DNA of 64,000 nucleotides from Symbiodinium natans (GCA_905221605.1 CAJNDS010002284.1:218175-282174); one strand, 5' to 3'. Shown: positions 30,237 through 43,210, counted from the first letter of the stretch. Program-made: numbers and translations. The notes: a model not told the origin generated them from the letters alone.

Positions 30237-30363
30237 GCGTGTGCGTGTGCGTGTGCGTGTGCGTGTGCGTGTGCGTGTGCGTGTGCGTGTGCGTGTGCGT
30301 GTGCGTGTGCGTGTGCGTGTGCGTGTGAGTGTGCGTGTGCGTGTGCGTGTGCGTGTGCGTGTG
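30193..30363. repeat. (TG)n and (TGTGCG)n array at the gap edge
   Basis: About 20 TG dinucleotides followed by about 22 copies of TGTGCG, running directly into the N gap. Translated frames through it are artefacts. Confidence 0.95.
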
Positions 30364-30463
30364 NNNNNNNNNNNNNNNNNNNNNNNNNNNNNNNNNNNNN
30401 NNNNNNNNNNNNNNNNNNNNNNNNNNNNNNNNNNNNNNNNNNNNNNNNNNNNNNNNNNNNNNN
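30364..30463. other. Assembly gap, 100 N
   Basis: Exactly 100 undetermined bases, a conventional placeholder for a gap of unknown length. The gene at 24.8-30.2 kb is cut here, and the sequence character changes sharply across it. Confidence 0.98.
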
Positions 30464-30775
30464 TAGGGGTTCAGGGGTTTAGGGGTTTAGGGGTTTAGGG
30501 GTTTAGGGGTTTAGGGGTTTAGGGGGGTTAGGGGTTTAGGGGGGTTAGGGGTTTAGGGGTTTAGGGGTTTAGGGGTTTAGGGGTTTAGGGGTTTAGGGGT
30601 TTAGGGGTTTAGGGGTTTAGGGGTTTAGGGGTTGAGGGGGTTAGGGGTTTAGGGGTTTAGGGGTTTAGGGGTTTAGGGGTTTAGGGGTTTAGGGGTTTAG
30701 GGGTTTAGGGGTTTAGGGGTTTAGGGGTTTAGGGTTTGGGGATTGGGGTTTGGTTTGGGATTTGGGGTTTAGGCG
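30464..30775 (+). repeat. TTTAGGGG octamer array
   Basis: About 32 copies of the 8-base variant TTTAGGGG, with few TTTAGGG units. A second array homogenised for the same octamer lies at 60,008-60,275. Confidence 0.9.
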
Positions 30776-31570
30776 CTATCTGACGTAGGTCAGGACAAAT
30801 TTGGGTTTAGGGGGTGTAGGGTTCAGGGATCAAGGTCTGCAGGTTTGGAATGTGTAGTTCTCGGAGTGCGCTATGCAACAGAAACTCACCCTATGAGTCT
30901 ACCAGGTTGCAGAGTCGCTTCAACCCATTGCAGGGTGTAGGGTTGAAGGTCTAATTAGCGCTGAGGGTTTAGGGATTAGGGCTTGGAGGACTTACATGAA
31001 CCCAACGCCCTAAAACCCGGCCGAAAAAATCTCCAAAACGCCCCCAAGCTCAAGTGTGCTCCCGCGAATAATCCGACTGAGCTCCCCGGCAAAGTACAGC
31101 GCGTGCACCTTGGGTGTCTACAGGATGTGGGGGGATTCTGCAATTTCTGGTCCCTTTTAGGGGTACGATTATGAGGCGGCCGCTAAATATTCAGGGTACC
31201 CAAAAAAGGGCCAGAAATCGAGAACTCATCATGTAGGTTTAGGCTTTAATCTTGGCTTTAGGGATCAGGGCTATTTGGCGGGCTGGGGTCTTTTTCGGCC
31301 CACTAACGCCATGCGCTGCGTCAAGGGTCGCTGCTTTTTTGACAATAGCACCCCTAATCCCCAAACCCCAAACCCTAAACCCTCGACCCGAAACCCCTAA
31401 GCCCATGTCCCTAGGCCCTTAGCCCCACATGGGGTTTCGAACTACCAACTCAGGTGTGCCTACGGATAAAAATATAATTTGCGGGGCATACTGCTGACCT
31501 GACTCTTGCGGGCCCACTGCCTGGCCACTGCGTCCTAAGGTGAGGGCTTAAGGGGGAAAGCCCCGCAACC

Positions 31571-31601
<31 letters not shown>

Positions 31602-34000
31602 GACCCTCAACCCTCAACCCTCAACCCTAAACCCTAAACCCCTCCTTGCCACCCGGTGGGCCCATTGCTCGGCCGGGTCCTGGTCCAGGGCAAGCTGCTG
31701 ATATATTCTCGGTACATAGGTTCTTGAATTGAACAGGGTTTAGGGTTTAGGGTTTAGGGTTTAGGGTTTAGGGTTTAGGGTTTAGGGTTTAGGGTTTAGG
31801 GTTTAGGGTTTAGGGTTTAGGGTTTAGGGGTTTGGGGTTTAGGGTTTAGGGTTTAGGGTTTGGGGTTTAGGGTTTGGGGTTTGGGGTGCAGGGGTTAGGA
31901 TATTCTCGGCACATAGGTTCTCGAATGGAAGAGAGTCTTAGCAAATGTCTGGGCGTCAAGGGTTTCACTGGGTTTTACCCCGGGTTTTGGGGGGGACTTG
32001 GGCTTCTGAGGCGGTTTCCAAGGGCTTCAGGGGGTTCAGCACGTCATCGTGCGCTTTGTAGAGAGGTTTTTTATGGAGCCTCAGGGGTCGCACCAGGGAT
32101 TCGAGTGAAGGGCTTGCAAGGGCTCCGCAGACTCATCTCCGAGGATGAAGTTCTTGAGGGTTTAGGGTTTAGGGTTTAGGGTTTGGGGTTTGGGGTTTGG
32201 GGTTTGGGGTTTAGGGTTTAGGGTTTAGGGTTTAGGGATGAAGTTCTTGAGGGTTAAGGGTTGAAAGGGGTCACAAAATGAGGGCTGGACCATTGAGAAA
32301 CTAGGTGGGGAACGTAAATCTGGCTGAGTCTGTGGGCTGAGGGTTGCCCTAAAGCCCTAAAGCCCTAAAGCCCTAAAGCCCTAAAGCCCTAAAGCCCTAA
32401 ACCCTGAACCCCTAAACCCTAAACCCTAAATCTTTAGGGCGTATAGGGTCTGCGGTATGCCGCTCCTAACCCAAGCCCAGCCCCCCAAATTGGTTCGAGG
32501 CACCCGGGTTCAGAAGGTATGGAGGAGGGTTTCTAAATCGGGTTTGGAGACGGCTTGGAGGGTTTACAGGGTTTTAAGCTTAGAGTTTTGGAGGGTTTGG
32601 GGGTTTATAGGGCTTCGGCCTGCCCAAACTTGGGGGGCCCTTAGGGAATTTAGGTGCTGTGTTCGCCGCCTTCCCCATCAGAACGTCGCCGTCGTTGTTC
32701 ACGGAGCGCCGGAAGACCCAGGTATCCTCCACAAAAGCAGGTAGTTTAGGGTTTAGGGTTTAGGGTTTAGGGTTTAGGGTTTAGGGTTTAGGGTTTAGGG
32801 TTTAGGGTTTAGGGTTTAGGGTTTAGGGTTTAGGGTTTAGGGGGAGGAACCGGGTTCAAGGCCCCCTGGAGCAAAACCTGAAGGACCTAAAGGACACAAG
32901 AGCCCCCCCCCCTCAAGCCTGGACCTAATAAACCCAAAGCCTCTCAGCCCAACCCTCAACCTTAAACCCTAAACCCTAAACCCTAAACCCTAAACCCTAA
33001 ACCTTAAACCCTAAACCCTAAACCCACCAAGCCCTCAAAGCCTTTAAACGCCCCCGCTAAACATCCCCCTCGCCTGCGTAGCCCCGAGAAGCCCTTCCAA
33101 TCTGTGGGAAGTGAGGATTGATCTTGTTGCGGAGCATTTTAGGGCGTTTAGGGCTTCTTGGGTTTAGGGTGTAGGGGGCCTCCTGGGGAACCCCGAACAT
33201 CCTGAACCCTAGAAACCCTAGGTTTAGGGTTTTTAGGGCTTCTTGGGGTTTAGGGGGCCTACACCCTCTAACCCTAGAAACCCCCCTAGAAACCCTAGGG
33301 GAACCCTGAACATCCTGAAGCCTCAGCCCACCCACCGCGCGCCTCGGGCTTGTCGTGCAACGCCGCACACAGATACCTCGGAGGGCGCCGGGGGGGGGGT
33401 TTAGGGTTTAGGGTTTAGGGTGTAGGGTGTAGGGTGTAGGGTTTAGGGTTTGGGTTTAGGTTTAGGGGGTTTAGGGTTTAGGGTTTAGGGTTTAGGGTTT
33501 AGGGTTTAGGGTTTAGGGTTTAGGGTTTAGGGTTTAGGGTTTAGGGTTTAGGGTTTAGGGTTTAGGGTTTAGGGTTTAGGGTTTAGGGTTTAGGGTCGGG
33601 CCTTGTCGGAAGCTACGAGAATACAAGAAGAGGGAGCTGCCAGGGAACTATATAGCAGACTCAGATTGAGAGATTTATGTTCATAAAGCAAAAGATCTAG
33701 AACGCCCGTCGTCTGCGCCAATCGGCTGCTTTTTGGAGGGGGTGTCCCTTACATCTGCAAACCGAGTAGACACCCCTCAAACCGCCCCCAAAAAAGAGAG
33801 TGAAGCCAAACTTCTTGGAAAAACCTACACCTCAAACCACACCCAAATTAGCCCCCCGAAGGCACCCACAACCCCAAACTTCAAAGGTGCGAAACCCGAC
33901 AATTCCTTGAACATAAAAATCCGCCCTGATCTCTACAAGCCGTATTTGCCTTACACGCCTTCGAAGGCCTAAACGCCCCATCCCGCCGCCCCTCAGGGCC
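30776..34000. other. Telomere-like arrays and unique islands, block 1
   Basis: TTTAGGG arrays on plus: 31,737-31,890, 32,158-32,235, 32,740-32,842, 33,395-33,598. CCCTAAA-type arrays: 31,350-31,385, 31,565-31,645 (CCCTCAA variant), 32,345-32,435 (CCCTAAAG variant), 32,945-33,025. Two arrays have direct flanking repeats (see findings). At 33,130-33,320 a segment of about 80 bases is duplicated in tandem. An ATG-initiated 79-codon plus frame (33,733-33,969) is Pro/Lys/Thr-rich without recognisable features. No gene is supported. Confidence 0.6.
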
Positions 34001-37000
34001 CTGCCAGCCACAGGCCATTAGGTGCACGACCCACATCAGGCCCACTGTCAGGTTCATCCTCGGCGTTTTGGGAGGTTTGGGGTTGAGGGGCTAGAAGTTT
34101 CAGGTTTAGGAAGTTTGGGAAGAATTGGGTTGAGGGCTCAGTTAGAGCAGTTTACGGCTTTGGGTCGAGGGTCAAGCCCGAGGAAGTAAATAGTAAAGCC
34201 CTCAAGTCCCCCCCCCGGAGCACGAAGCCCTGGAACGCAGAACCCCCCGAAACCCTAAACCCTAAACCCTAAACCCTAAACCCTAAACCCTAAACCCCCC
34301 TGTAAGCACTTCCTAAACCCTCCCTGGTGGAATTGTACTCCGAGCCGGCTGAGCACCCTCAGAGCGTTTCAGGCCCCGGCATGCGAACGCCTCGAAAGGC
34401 CTGCGGGGGAAGGAGCGTCTGAGCTGGGCCCTACGAAACGGGATTAGGGTTTAGGGTTTAGGGTTTAGGGTTTGGGGTTTGGGGTTTAGGGTTTAGGGTT
34501 TAGGGTTTAGGGTTTAGGGTTTAGGGTTTAGGGTTTAGGGTTTAGGGTTTAGGGTTTAGGGTTTAGGGTTTAGGGTTTAGGGTTTAGGGTTTAGGGTTTA
34601 GGGTTGTGTGAACAAGGGTTGGTTGGTCTGGGGATTGGGGTGCTTTCAATATGAAAGTTCTTGAGTTCGGGAAACCTCGTGAGGGCAACGCCACTCGAGT
34701 AGTAACGCTTAGCTTCCGGGCTCTCTGTCCTGCCTACAAGTGCGCGTTGACACTACATTGCCCAAGAATCTGGTGCTATGGGTTCGGAAGCATCTGGAAG
34801 CGGTGTAAACCTCCTGAAACAAGAAAACGTAACACTGGTAACCTTAATCCGGAATTCAAGCTGAGACCCGTCACCACCCCTTCATCAAAGAACCCAAAGC
34901 CCCGGAACCTGAACCCTAAACTCCTAACCCTTCCCTGCACAAGGCCCTAAGCCGTAAACCGTATCCCCTATACATAAGAAGAGCTCCATAAGCCCCAAAG
35001 AAACCTTACATGCCCTGCGACCCTAAACCCTAAACCCTAAACCCAAAACCCTAAACCCTAAAGCCTGAACCCTAAACGCCTGGATGTACTTCCACGTGGC
35101 GCTCTCGTGGAGGAAAGGCGCCAGCTTCGCCAGCCGCCCGAGTCGCGCCAGCCTCGCGGGTGAGGGGCCCTTAGGGTCTCGGGGGGGGGGGGGGGGGGCT
35201 CCTTATAACCTACTTAGGGTTTAGGGTTTAGGGTTTAGGGCTTAGGGTTTAGGGTTTAGGGTTTAGGGTTCAGGGTTTAGGGTTTAGGGTTTAGGGAGGG
35301 GCTCTTAGCGTCTACTAGGGTCTTCAGGGTACTTATAACTCCCCCTAAGTCCCCTAAGTAGTTGAGGGCCCTTAGGGGTCTCGGGGGGGGCTCTCAGTTA
35401 AGGGTTGCAGGGCTTCAGGGTTTTTGGGGGTTTGGGGATATTTGGGGGTGTTTGGGTTTTTGTGGGGTTTTTGGGTTTTTTGGTGGAGGTTGAGGGCTGT
35501 TTTGGGCTTCGCAGCATTCATGGCTTGAGGTCCACCATCGAACTTGGGGAAACAAAGTTTAAACAAAAAAAACCTCGAGCTGCTCGGTTTCTTGGCCCCT
35601 GCTGAGTCACACGTTCCGTTTGTTCAGCCTGTCCAGAGTGTGCAGGGCTTGGAACTCCATTCCGCAAGCGATCTGTCAGAAGACCCACAAGCCGTAAACC
35701 CTAAACCCTAAACCCTAAACCCTTAACCCTAAACCCTAAACCCTAAACCCTAAACCCTCGCAGATACAGTAGAACAGGAACTTCGGCTGCATGGTTGTAA
35801 CTAATGCTAGAAGCTACTGGCCACTGCCAGCAGCTTGTGCAGGATTTTTCTTTCAGCTGGATGCCAACATCCTGCTGGAGGGTTTAGGTTTTAGGGTTTA
35901 GGGTTTGGGGTTTGGGGTTTGGAGTTTAGGGTTTAGGGTTTGGGGTTTAGGGTCGAGGCTTCTCTCGAAAGCCTCAGAAGCCCTCAAATCACAACAAGTG
36001 AGTGGCCTGAGAGGATGGACTCGACTCACTACTACACTTACTACACCAGGGACATGTTCCACCTGAGCCTGCTGAGGTCTTGCAACCCACACCGTGAACC
36101 ACTACTTGCTTAAGAGCCCCAAAAGAATAAAACATACTAATCCCTATATTGCCCTTATAAAGAGGATCACTTTTTGTTTTTGGCGGGTTCTTAAGCAGTT
36201 ACTAGGGAACCCCAAAGCTCGCCCCCAAAGCGCCCCCAAACCTCAAAAGCATCCCGAAGCACCAACCCGGTTTAGGGTTCAGGGTTTAGGGTTTAGGGTT
36301 TAGGGTTTAGGGTTTGGGGTTTGGGGTTTGGGGTTTGGGGTTTAGGGTTTAGGGTTTAGGGTTTAGGGTTTAGGGTTTAGGGTTCCCCCCCCATATGCCT
36401 CGCCAGTCGGCTCGTGCGGTGAAGGCGGGAAAGGCGCAAGCCTCCGACGGCTGAGGAGGTTCGGGGCCTTTCGGAGCTTGTTGGGCTAGCAGGTCATTAG
36501 AGTATATAAAGTCTAGGGTTTAGGGTTTCAGAAATTTAGCGTTTAGGGATTTCGAGTCAGGAGCTGTAGATACTTGAAGGCCGAGACGTTACAGTGGGGA
36601 GGCGCGGTGACAGGACGAAGCACGTCGCGTTGTCGGAGCTTGGACCGTGCAGAGTCGTGCGTGAGGAGTCGCACAGTCAGCATGTCGCTCAAGCACCTCC
36701 TTGTTCGCATGTTCCAGCTCCGGCTCTACTTAGTTTAAGCGCTTGTCTGGGTGGTTTCCTCACATGTAGATCGCCGTTGTGTCGCACACATGCCTGAGAC
36801 AATGCTTGCTGATCACTCGGGTGCCCGCCTTGAGAACTACCCCCCTTTGACCCCCCAACTTCTCTCAGCTCCGTGGTCCCAAAGTGAGCCCCTGAAGCCT
36901 TACCCAGATGGGATTGTCGAGAATCTGGGGTACCTTGGGATGTTGGCCCTCATGTGTAAGGAGGAGCATCCCAAACCCTAAACCCTAAACCCTCTGGGGA

Positions 37001-37300
37001 GCTGGGCTCTTGTTGAGAGAGGAGGAGGAGTCGCTGTCGCCCCCGGCACCGAAGAGAACCTGTCTTTTTGAGATTGGGTAAGCGGAGCGTTTAGGGCTTC
37101 GGATTTCAGGGTTTAGGGTTTAGGGTTTAGGGCTTAGGGTTTAGGGTCTAGGGTCTAGGGTCTAGGGTTTAGGGTTTAGGGTTTAGGGTTTAGGGTTTAG
37201 GGTTTAGGGTTTAGGGTTTAGGGTTTAGGGTTTAGGGTTTAGGGTTTAGGGTTTAGGGTTCGAATGGGTTTCCAAGTATGTATGACGGGAACCCTCTTAT
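34001..37300. other. Telomere-like arrays and unique islands, block 2
   Basis: Plus TTTAGGG arrays: 34,444-34,605, 35,215-35,297, 35,880-35,955, 36,270-36,385, 37,105-37,260. CCCTAAA arrays: 34,250-34,300, 35,020-35,075, 35,695-35,758. The array at 35,215 is bordered by related 'gagggg(c)ccttagggtctc' segments (35,162, 35,297, 35,363). A plus-strand frame at 36,826-36,978 (ENYPPLTPQLLSAPWSQSEP, DGIVENLGYLGMLALMCKEE) looks exon-like but is unsupported otherwise. Confidence 0.5.
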
Positions 37301-37348
37301 GGCTGCAACACCTTGGAGGTAGGAGCTTGCATCCCTTCAGGTTTTGGG

Positions 37349-37466
37349 GGATAGGATGAGGAGGACCCTTAGGGATAGAGACCCTCTGAATAAGGTCCCT
37401 GTTGAAGCGAGCCAGAAGAGGGTTCAGAAGGGGTTCCCTTTTAAGGTTCCCCTTATCCTACCTAGG
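37349..37466 (+). repeat. Foldback element FB2, near-complete copy
   Basis: Begins 'ggataggatgaggaggaccc' and ends 'ccccttatcctacctagg'; the ends are imperfectly complementary. The centre shares 'gccagaagagggttcagaag' with the 54.9-kb copy. Confidence 0.75.
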
Positions 37467-37697
37467 AGGTTTCTGGGGGATGGGGGGGGGGGGCCCTTTG
37501 GTCCCTCTGAAGAATGATACCACGCTCTGAACGGCCCCCTACCGTGGAGGGGATTGTCGGGTCTGCTTCAGGGGCTGCGGAGACGGAAGAGGGCCAAGCA
37601 GTCTCGGGCACAGAAAGCTTGGAGGCCCAGGGCGTGGGTAACGACCCTAGAGCCCTAAACCTGAAGACCCTGCAGCCCTAAAACCTTCTAAGCCCGG

Positions 37698-37780
37698 TTG
37701 GGATGTTCCCCCTTACACTAACAGTCCTTAATTGGGATTACAGTACCCCTTATTATAATCCCTACTAAGGGCGGGGGAAC
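37698..37780 (+). repeat. Inverted-repeat element M1, right end damaged
   Basis: Left terminus TTGGGATGTTCCCCC and the 'aacagtcctta' block are intact; the right arm ends at 'gcgggggaac' without its last bases. Confidence 0.75.
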
Positions 37781-39879
37781 CGGGTTTGGAGGATGGTTGG
37801 GTTTTTTTCGGGGTCATAGAGTTGAAGGTTCGATTGAGCTTCCCCCCGCTGCTTAGGCACCCTAGTGGCGCGAGGAGCAGAAGAACAACCTACTCAAGAA
37901 GGTTTAGGGTTTAGGGCTTAGGGTGTAGGGCTTAGGGTTTAGGGTTTAAGGCTTAGGGTTTAGGGTTTAGGGTTTAGGGTTTAGGGTTTAGGGTTTGGGG
38001 TTTAGGGTTTAGGGTTTAAAGTCTTTTAAAAAGGGCTGAAGCTATTGGGGGTTTAGAGATATTTCAGGTCCAGTAGAGAACCAGTAGAGAGCCAGTCCCC
38101 ACTACTCAGATGGAAAAACTGCGGTGGTTTCATGGGCGGGGTACTTCGAGCCCCAAGTCTCTAAGTCCACTGTTAACCTACATAGGGGATTTCTAGGGGG
38201 CCTTACAAGTACAGCTCTGCTTGGGGTTACAAGCACCCTATGAACCTCCAGTGGGGCTTCGGAGTTTCGAGGTATCAGGGCGTTCAGGGGCGTCCGGGAC
38301 TGCAGTCTTAGGGCTTTAGGGCTTTCGGGCTTTCGGGCTTTAGGGCTTTAGGGCTTTAGGGCTTTAGGGCTTTCGGGCTTTCGGGCTTTAGGGCTTTAGG
38401 GCTTTCGGGCTTTCGGGCTTTAGGGCTTTAGGGCTTTAGGGCTTTAGGGTTTAGGGCTTTAGGGCTTTAGGGTTTAGGGTTTAGGGTTTAGGGTTTAGGG
38501 TTCAGGGTTTAGGGTTTAGGGTTCAGGGGCTTCCGGGACTGCACTCTGCAGCCAGGCGGCGCTAAACCTCAGCTTGCGGGGCGATGAGGTTCGGTTGAGC
38601 AGGGTTTGGCGATTAGGGGTTTAGGGGTTTAGGGTTCAGGGGTTAGGGGTTCAGGGTTTGGGGTTTAGGTTTCAGGGTGTCGGGTTCAGGGGTTAGGATC
38701 AACCAAAGCCTGACCCCTGCTGTTTTCATACTGAGTAAGGCCACAGAGTCAATTCAATAAAGTCACTCTGGTTCGGAAGTAGTCGGGGCCCCAATACTGT
38801 TGCCATTGCTGCCACTGTTCATGTTTTACATGGGCCTCGAGGAGACCCTAAGCCCTAAACCCTAAATCCTAAGCCCTAAGCCCTAAACCCCAAACCCTAA
38901 ATCCTAAACCCTAAACCCCAAGCCCTAAAGCCACTGTGCAAGGGGCTTTCCGGCTTCACGCTATGGGAGCCTGGTTGCCAGGTCTGCTTTGCACGTCGGG
39001 TCCTACCCCAATTTCGGGAGTAGGGTTTAGAGTGGAGGGTTTAAGGCTTTTAGGGTTTAGGGTTTTAGGGTTTAGGGTTTAGGGTTTAGGGTTTAGGGTT
39101 TAGGGTTTAGGGTTTAGGGTTTAGGGTTTACGGTTTAGGGTTTAGGGTTTAGGGTTTAGGGTTTGGGCTTTAGGGTTTAGGGTTTAGGGTTTGGGGTTTC
39201 GGGCTTGAGGCCTCAAGGCCTTAGGGTTTTAGGGTTTGGGTTTAGGGCTTAGGCCGCGCGAGGGGTTTGGCCTTCAGATGCTTCCTTGGGCCAGAACAGG
39301 CTTAGGTGGGTTTATAGGGTTCTTCGGGCTGGAAGGGAACCTCAAACCCTAAACCCTAAACCCTAAACCCTACGGGCTTTTTTGGGCTTTTTCGGGCTGT
39401 TTGGGGGGAGTTTGTGAGATTTGTTCGGGGTTTGTCCCCGAACTAAGTCTCCAAACCTCGCTTTCCGAGGCCTGGCAGTGAGTTTAGGTTTTTGGGGTTT
39501 GGGGTTTAGGGTTTAGGGTTTAGGGTTTAGGGTTTAGGGTTTAAGGTTTAGGGTTTAGGGTTTGGGGTTAACAAGGCCCCCCAAGGTTGGGATTTAGGGT
39601 TTACCCTTGAGCCTGCGAACCCCAGACTTTCATGGTCCCCAGCCCCCCTGCGTAGGCTCCCGGGCCAAGAGGGTGGCACACAGGCCAGAAAGTTAACAAA
39701 GAAGAAGCCTGGGTTTAGGGGTTTAGGGTTTAGGGTTCAGGGTTTGGGGGTTAGGGTTTAGGGTTTAGAGTTTAGGGAGGGGAGACACACAGTGGGTGCT
39801 TCAAACCCTAGAAGAACCCGCTGCAGAAGGGCTCGGGACGTCTCAGGGGTTTGTTGCAGGGTCCAGTTGCAGTTAGGGT

Positions 39880-39932
<53 letters not shown>

Positions 39933-42900
39933 GGTTTAGAGGGTTTAGGGTTGAGGGTTAGGGGTTGTTGGACAAGACAGGGCTCCCAGCTGAGGGTTTG
40001 GAGTCCGGGGTTTCCATGGCCCAGGCTTCTCAAGGTTTGTTTAGAGCTTAGAGGGTTTTAAGTTAAGGTTTAGGGTTTAGGGTTTAGGGTTTAGGGTTTA
40101 GGGTTTAGGGTTTAGGGTTTAGGGTTTAGGGTTTAGGGTTTAGGGTTTAGGGTTTAGGCTTGAGGGTTTAGGGTTTAGGGTTTAGGGTTTAGGGTTTAGG
40201 GTTTAGGGTTTAGGGTTTAGGGTTTAGGGTTTAGGGTTTAGGGTTTAGGGTTTAGGGTTTAGGGTTTAGGGTTTAGGGTTTAGGGTTTAGGGTTTAGGGT
40301 TTTGTGAATTGTTCGGGTTCTTGAAAGCTGATTTAAGGGTTTGGTTTCGCTTCTATTTATATTTAGGGTTTAGGCGTTCAGGTTCGGGACTGTCATTGTA
40401 AATCAATGTCGGGTGACAGCGGTTCAGGCTGCTGAGATGGTTGGGCAGACCCCAAAACCCTAAACCCTGAACCCTAAACCCTAAACCACCTTGTCGTCAA
40501 GCCAAACACCTGGCCAAGCACCATCTGCAATTCTGGGGATACACAAGGTTGCTGAGAAGACTCTTTGCACGATTTCACGCACGGTTCTCTGAATATACTA
40601 CAAAGCTTGTAGCCAAGGCATTCCCACCGCAACTACCCCAAACCCAAACCCTAACCCTAAACCCGAAACCGTAAACACTAAACAATAAACACAACCCCCC
40701 CCCCCATTTTCAGCTGGGCGCAGGGCCCTTCAGATACCGGCAGCCAATGGCCTTAAGGTCACAGACCTGTCCAAATCACGTCGGATTTTTGGGGCGAAAG
40801 GTCTTTGCAGGTTTGGGGTTTAGGGTTTAGGGTTTTAGGGTTTCGGGTTTAGGGATGCAACCCCCTAGACGTGTGAACCCTAGCACGCTTCAAGAGTCCC
40901 GACATCTACCACCTGAGGGGGCTTTAGGTTTTGGGGCTTTGGGTTTAGGGTTTAGGGTTTAGGGTTTAGGGTTTAGGGTTTAGGGTTTAGGGTTTAGGGT
41001 TTAGGGTTTTAGGCTTTTAGGGTTTTAGGGTTTAGGGTTAGGGCTCGATGTGCTTCGAAACACCATCTTGGGACTTAGGGTGTCGGCTCTTGAGCTGCAG
41101 GCTCAACAGCTTCGAGAGCAAGAAGCCCTAAGCCCTAAGCCCTAAACCCTAAACCCTAAAACCCCTAAACCCTAAACCCTAAACCCTAAACCCTAAACCC
41201 TAAACCCTAAACCCTAAACCCTAAACCCTAAACCCTAAACCCTAAACCCTAAACCCTAGCGCTCTTCAAGGTTTGCTTCTTCAGGGCATTAAGTGTTTGA
41301 ACAGACCCAAGGAGCCCCCCCACAACGGAAAAAAACAACCCCTCTCAACCTCTAAACCCCCCCACCCTATACCGAAACCCGAAACCCTAAGCCCTAAACC
41401 CTAAGCCCTAAACCCTAAACCCTAAACCCTAAACCCCAAACCCTAAACCCTAAACCCTAAACCCAAAAACCCCCAAACCCCCCGAAGCCTCGACTTGGAG
41501 GTTCTCGTCCTGCAAGGCCAAGACCACCGCAAGAAAAAGCTGAGCTCCCGTGAGCCCCCTCAAAACATGAGGGTTTAGGTTTAGGGTATAGGGTATAGGG
41601 TATAGGGTATAGGGTATAGGGTTTAGGGTTTAGGGTTTAGGGTTTAGGGTTTAGGGTTTAGGGTTTAGGGTTTAGGGTTTACGGTTAGCTCCCTTCAATC
41701 CCCACCCCCATCCCCTACTAAGCAGAAGCCAGGAGTCCGGATCTTAGGATTCAGGATTTGCCCCTGAGAAACCAACGACGCCAACGAAGCCTAGGCCGCC
41801 CCCTTGGGGTCCTTGTAGCTGAAGAGGAAGATCAGGAACCTGGGGGCTGGCATGAGGTTTAGGGTTTAGGGTTTAGGGTTTAGGGTTTAGGGTTTAGGGT
41901 TTAGGGTTTAGGGTTTAGGGTTTAGGGTTTCGGGTTTAGGGAATTTAGGCCCCCGGATTCTGGGAAGTCTTAGGGAGCCAGGGGAGGGGGGGGGGGGTTC
42001 CCTTTAATCCAGGGTGCCAATTACTGGGGCCGAAGAATGGCTTGAATCCCGGATTGTGGACGCACATTCCACTCTGGCCGCCTCTGGCTTGCTAGTTCAT
42101 GGTCGGGATCGTATTAAAAAGCTAAATCTATATTCCTTATAGGGTTTATAAAGCATGTAAGATGACACCCAACTAGGACCAAGCTGGTGCCTCAAAGGCT
42201 GGAGACTGAAGCTTCCTGTGCAAGAACTCTTCCAAAGAATCGCCGCCGCCTTTCCCCCTAAACCCCAAAGAATCGCCGCCGCCTTTCCCCCTAAACCCTA
42301 AACCCCAAACCCTAACCCCTAAACCCTAAACCCCTCTCAAGGCTCAGGAACCCTCTCACCCCAACATCCATGCAGATCATGGACTGAAGCCATGACCAAC
42401 AAACACCCTCAAAACCCTAAGACGGAAGCCACACGAACTAACACCAAAAACCCCTCAGTCCTTAGCCCTACCCAACCCTGCTAAACCTACTCACCCTACT
42501 AACGCTGCTCACTTTGCTAACCCGACCCTACTATACTAAACCCCGACTAACCCCAAACCCTACCAACCACCCCCGAGGCGGCTGCAGATCGACCCAGAAG
42601 AGGATGTCCACCGTCATCTCTACGGGTACCCAGGCCTCATGTTATGCGCGTCCCCAGGGCTCCCGGAAGGCCGAAGAACCTAGGAACCCTAGGAACCCTT
42701 GGAACCCTAAGAAGGACCCTAAGAACCCTAAGAACCCTAAGAACCCTAAGGACCCCATAAGAACCCTGAGAACCCTAAGAACCCTAGGAACCCTAAGGAC
42801 CCTAAGCACCCTACGAACCCTAAGAACCCAGAACCCCAAACACCTTGGCGGGCTGGAATTCTCGGTTTCGGGTTCTAAGGGCTCTTCGGGGGGGCTTAGG

Positions 42901-43210
42901 GCAAATAACCCTAAACCTTAAACCCTAAACCCTAAACCCCAAACCCTAAACCCTAAACCCCAAACCCTACACCAAGTCCCGCACCCGCTGGACAAGATAT
43001 GCAGCTGATGAACAGAGTAAGGATATTAACTTGTTGGTATCTCCCTCACTCCCTACGAAAGACCTAAAGCTTAGTTTCAGGGTTTTGGATGTTGGGATTT
43101 AGTGGGTGTAGGGTTTAGGGTACAGGGTTTAGGAAGGTCTAGGGACCACTTATGAACACAAGACATGCATTGCAACGTCTTCCGGCTACGTCAGGTTTAG
43201 AGTTTAGGAT

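Larger units (their letters stand above)
37301..41000. other. Telomere-like arrays and unique islands, block 3
   Basis: Plus arrays: 37,905-38,020, 38,305-38,525 (starts as TTTAGGGC/TTTCGGGC octamers), 38,610-38,690, 39,010-39,200, 39,480-39,570, 39,710-39,780, 39,868-39,940 (TTGAGGG variant), 40,060-40,305 (long, near perfect), 40,930-41,040. CCCTAAA arrays: 38,850-38,930, 39,340-39,372, 40,455-40,490. Islands between them are 50-300 bases and show no gene. Confidence 0.6.

Noticed and set aside
30096-30498. Plus frames running through the N gap
   Set aside because: They read through TG/TGTGCG repeats and undetermined bases.
30464-30775. True chromosome end
   Set aside because: The array is internal, followed by 33 kb of further sequence with arrays in both orientations; only a misassembly at the gap could make it terminal.
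31398-31545. tRNA-like arm (GTTCGAAAC on minus strand)
   Set aside because: No matching acceptor stem, D arm or anticodon arm could be placed around it; a similar partial arm at about 44,430 fails the same way.
42514-42921. 135-codon plus frame with N-P-K repeats
   Set aside because: The second half is translation of tandem 'aaccctaag' 9-mers. Only the first about 35 codons (42,577-42,690) look exon-like and are mentioned in the block entry.
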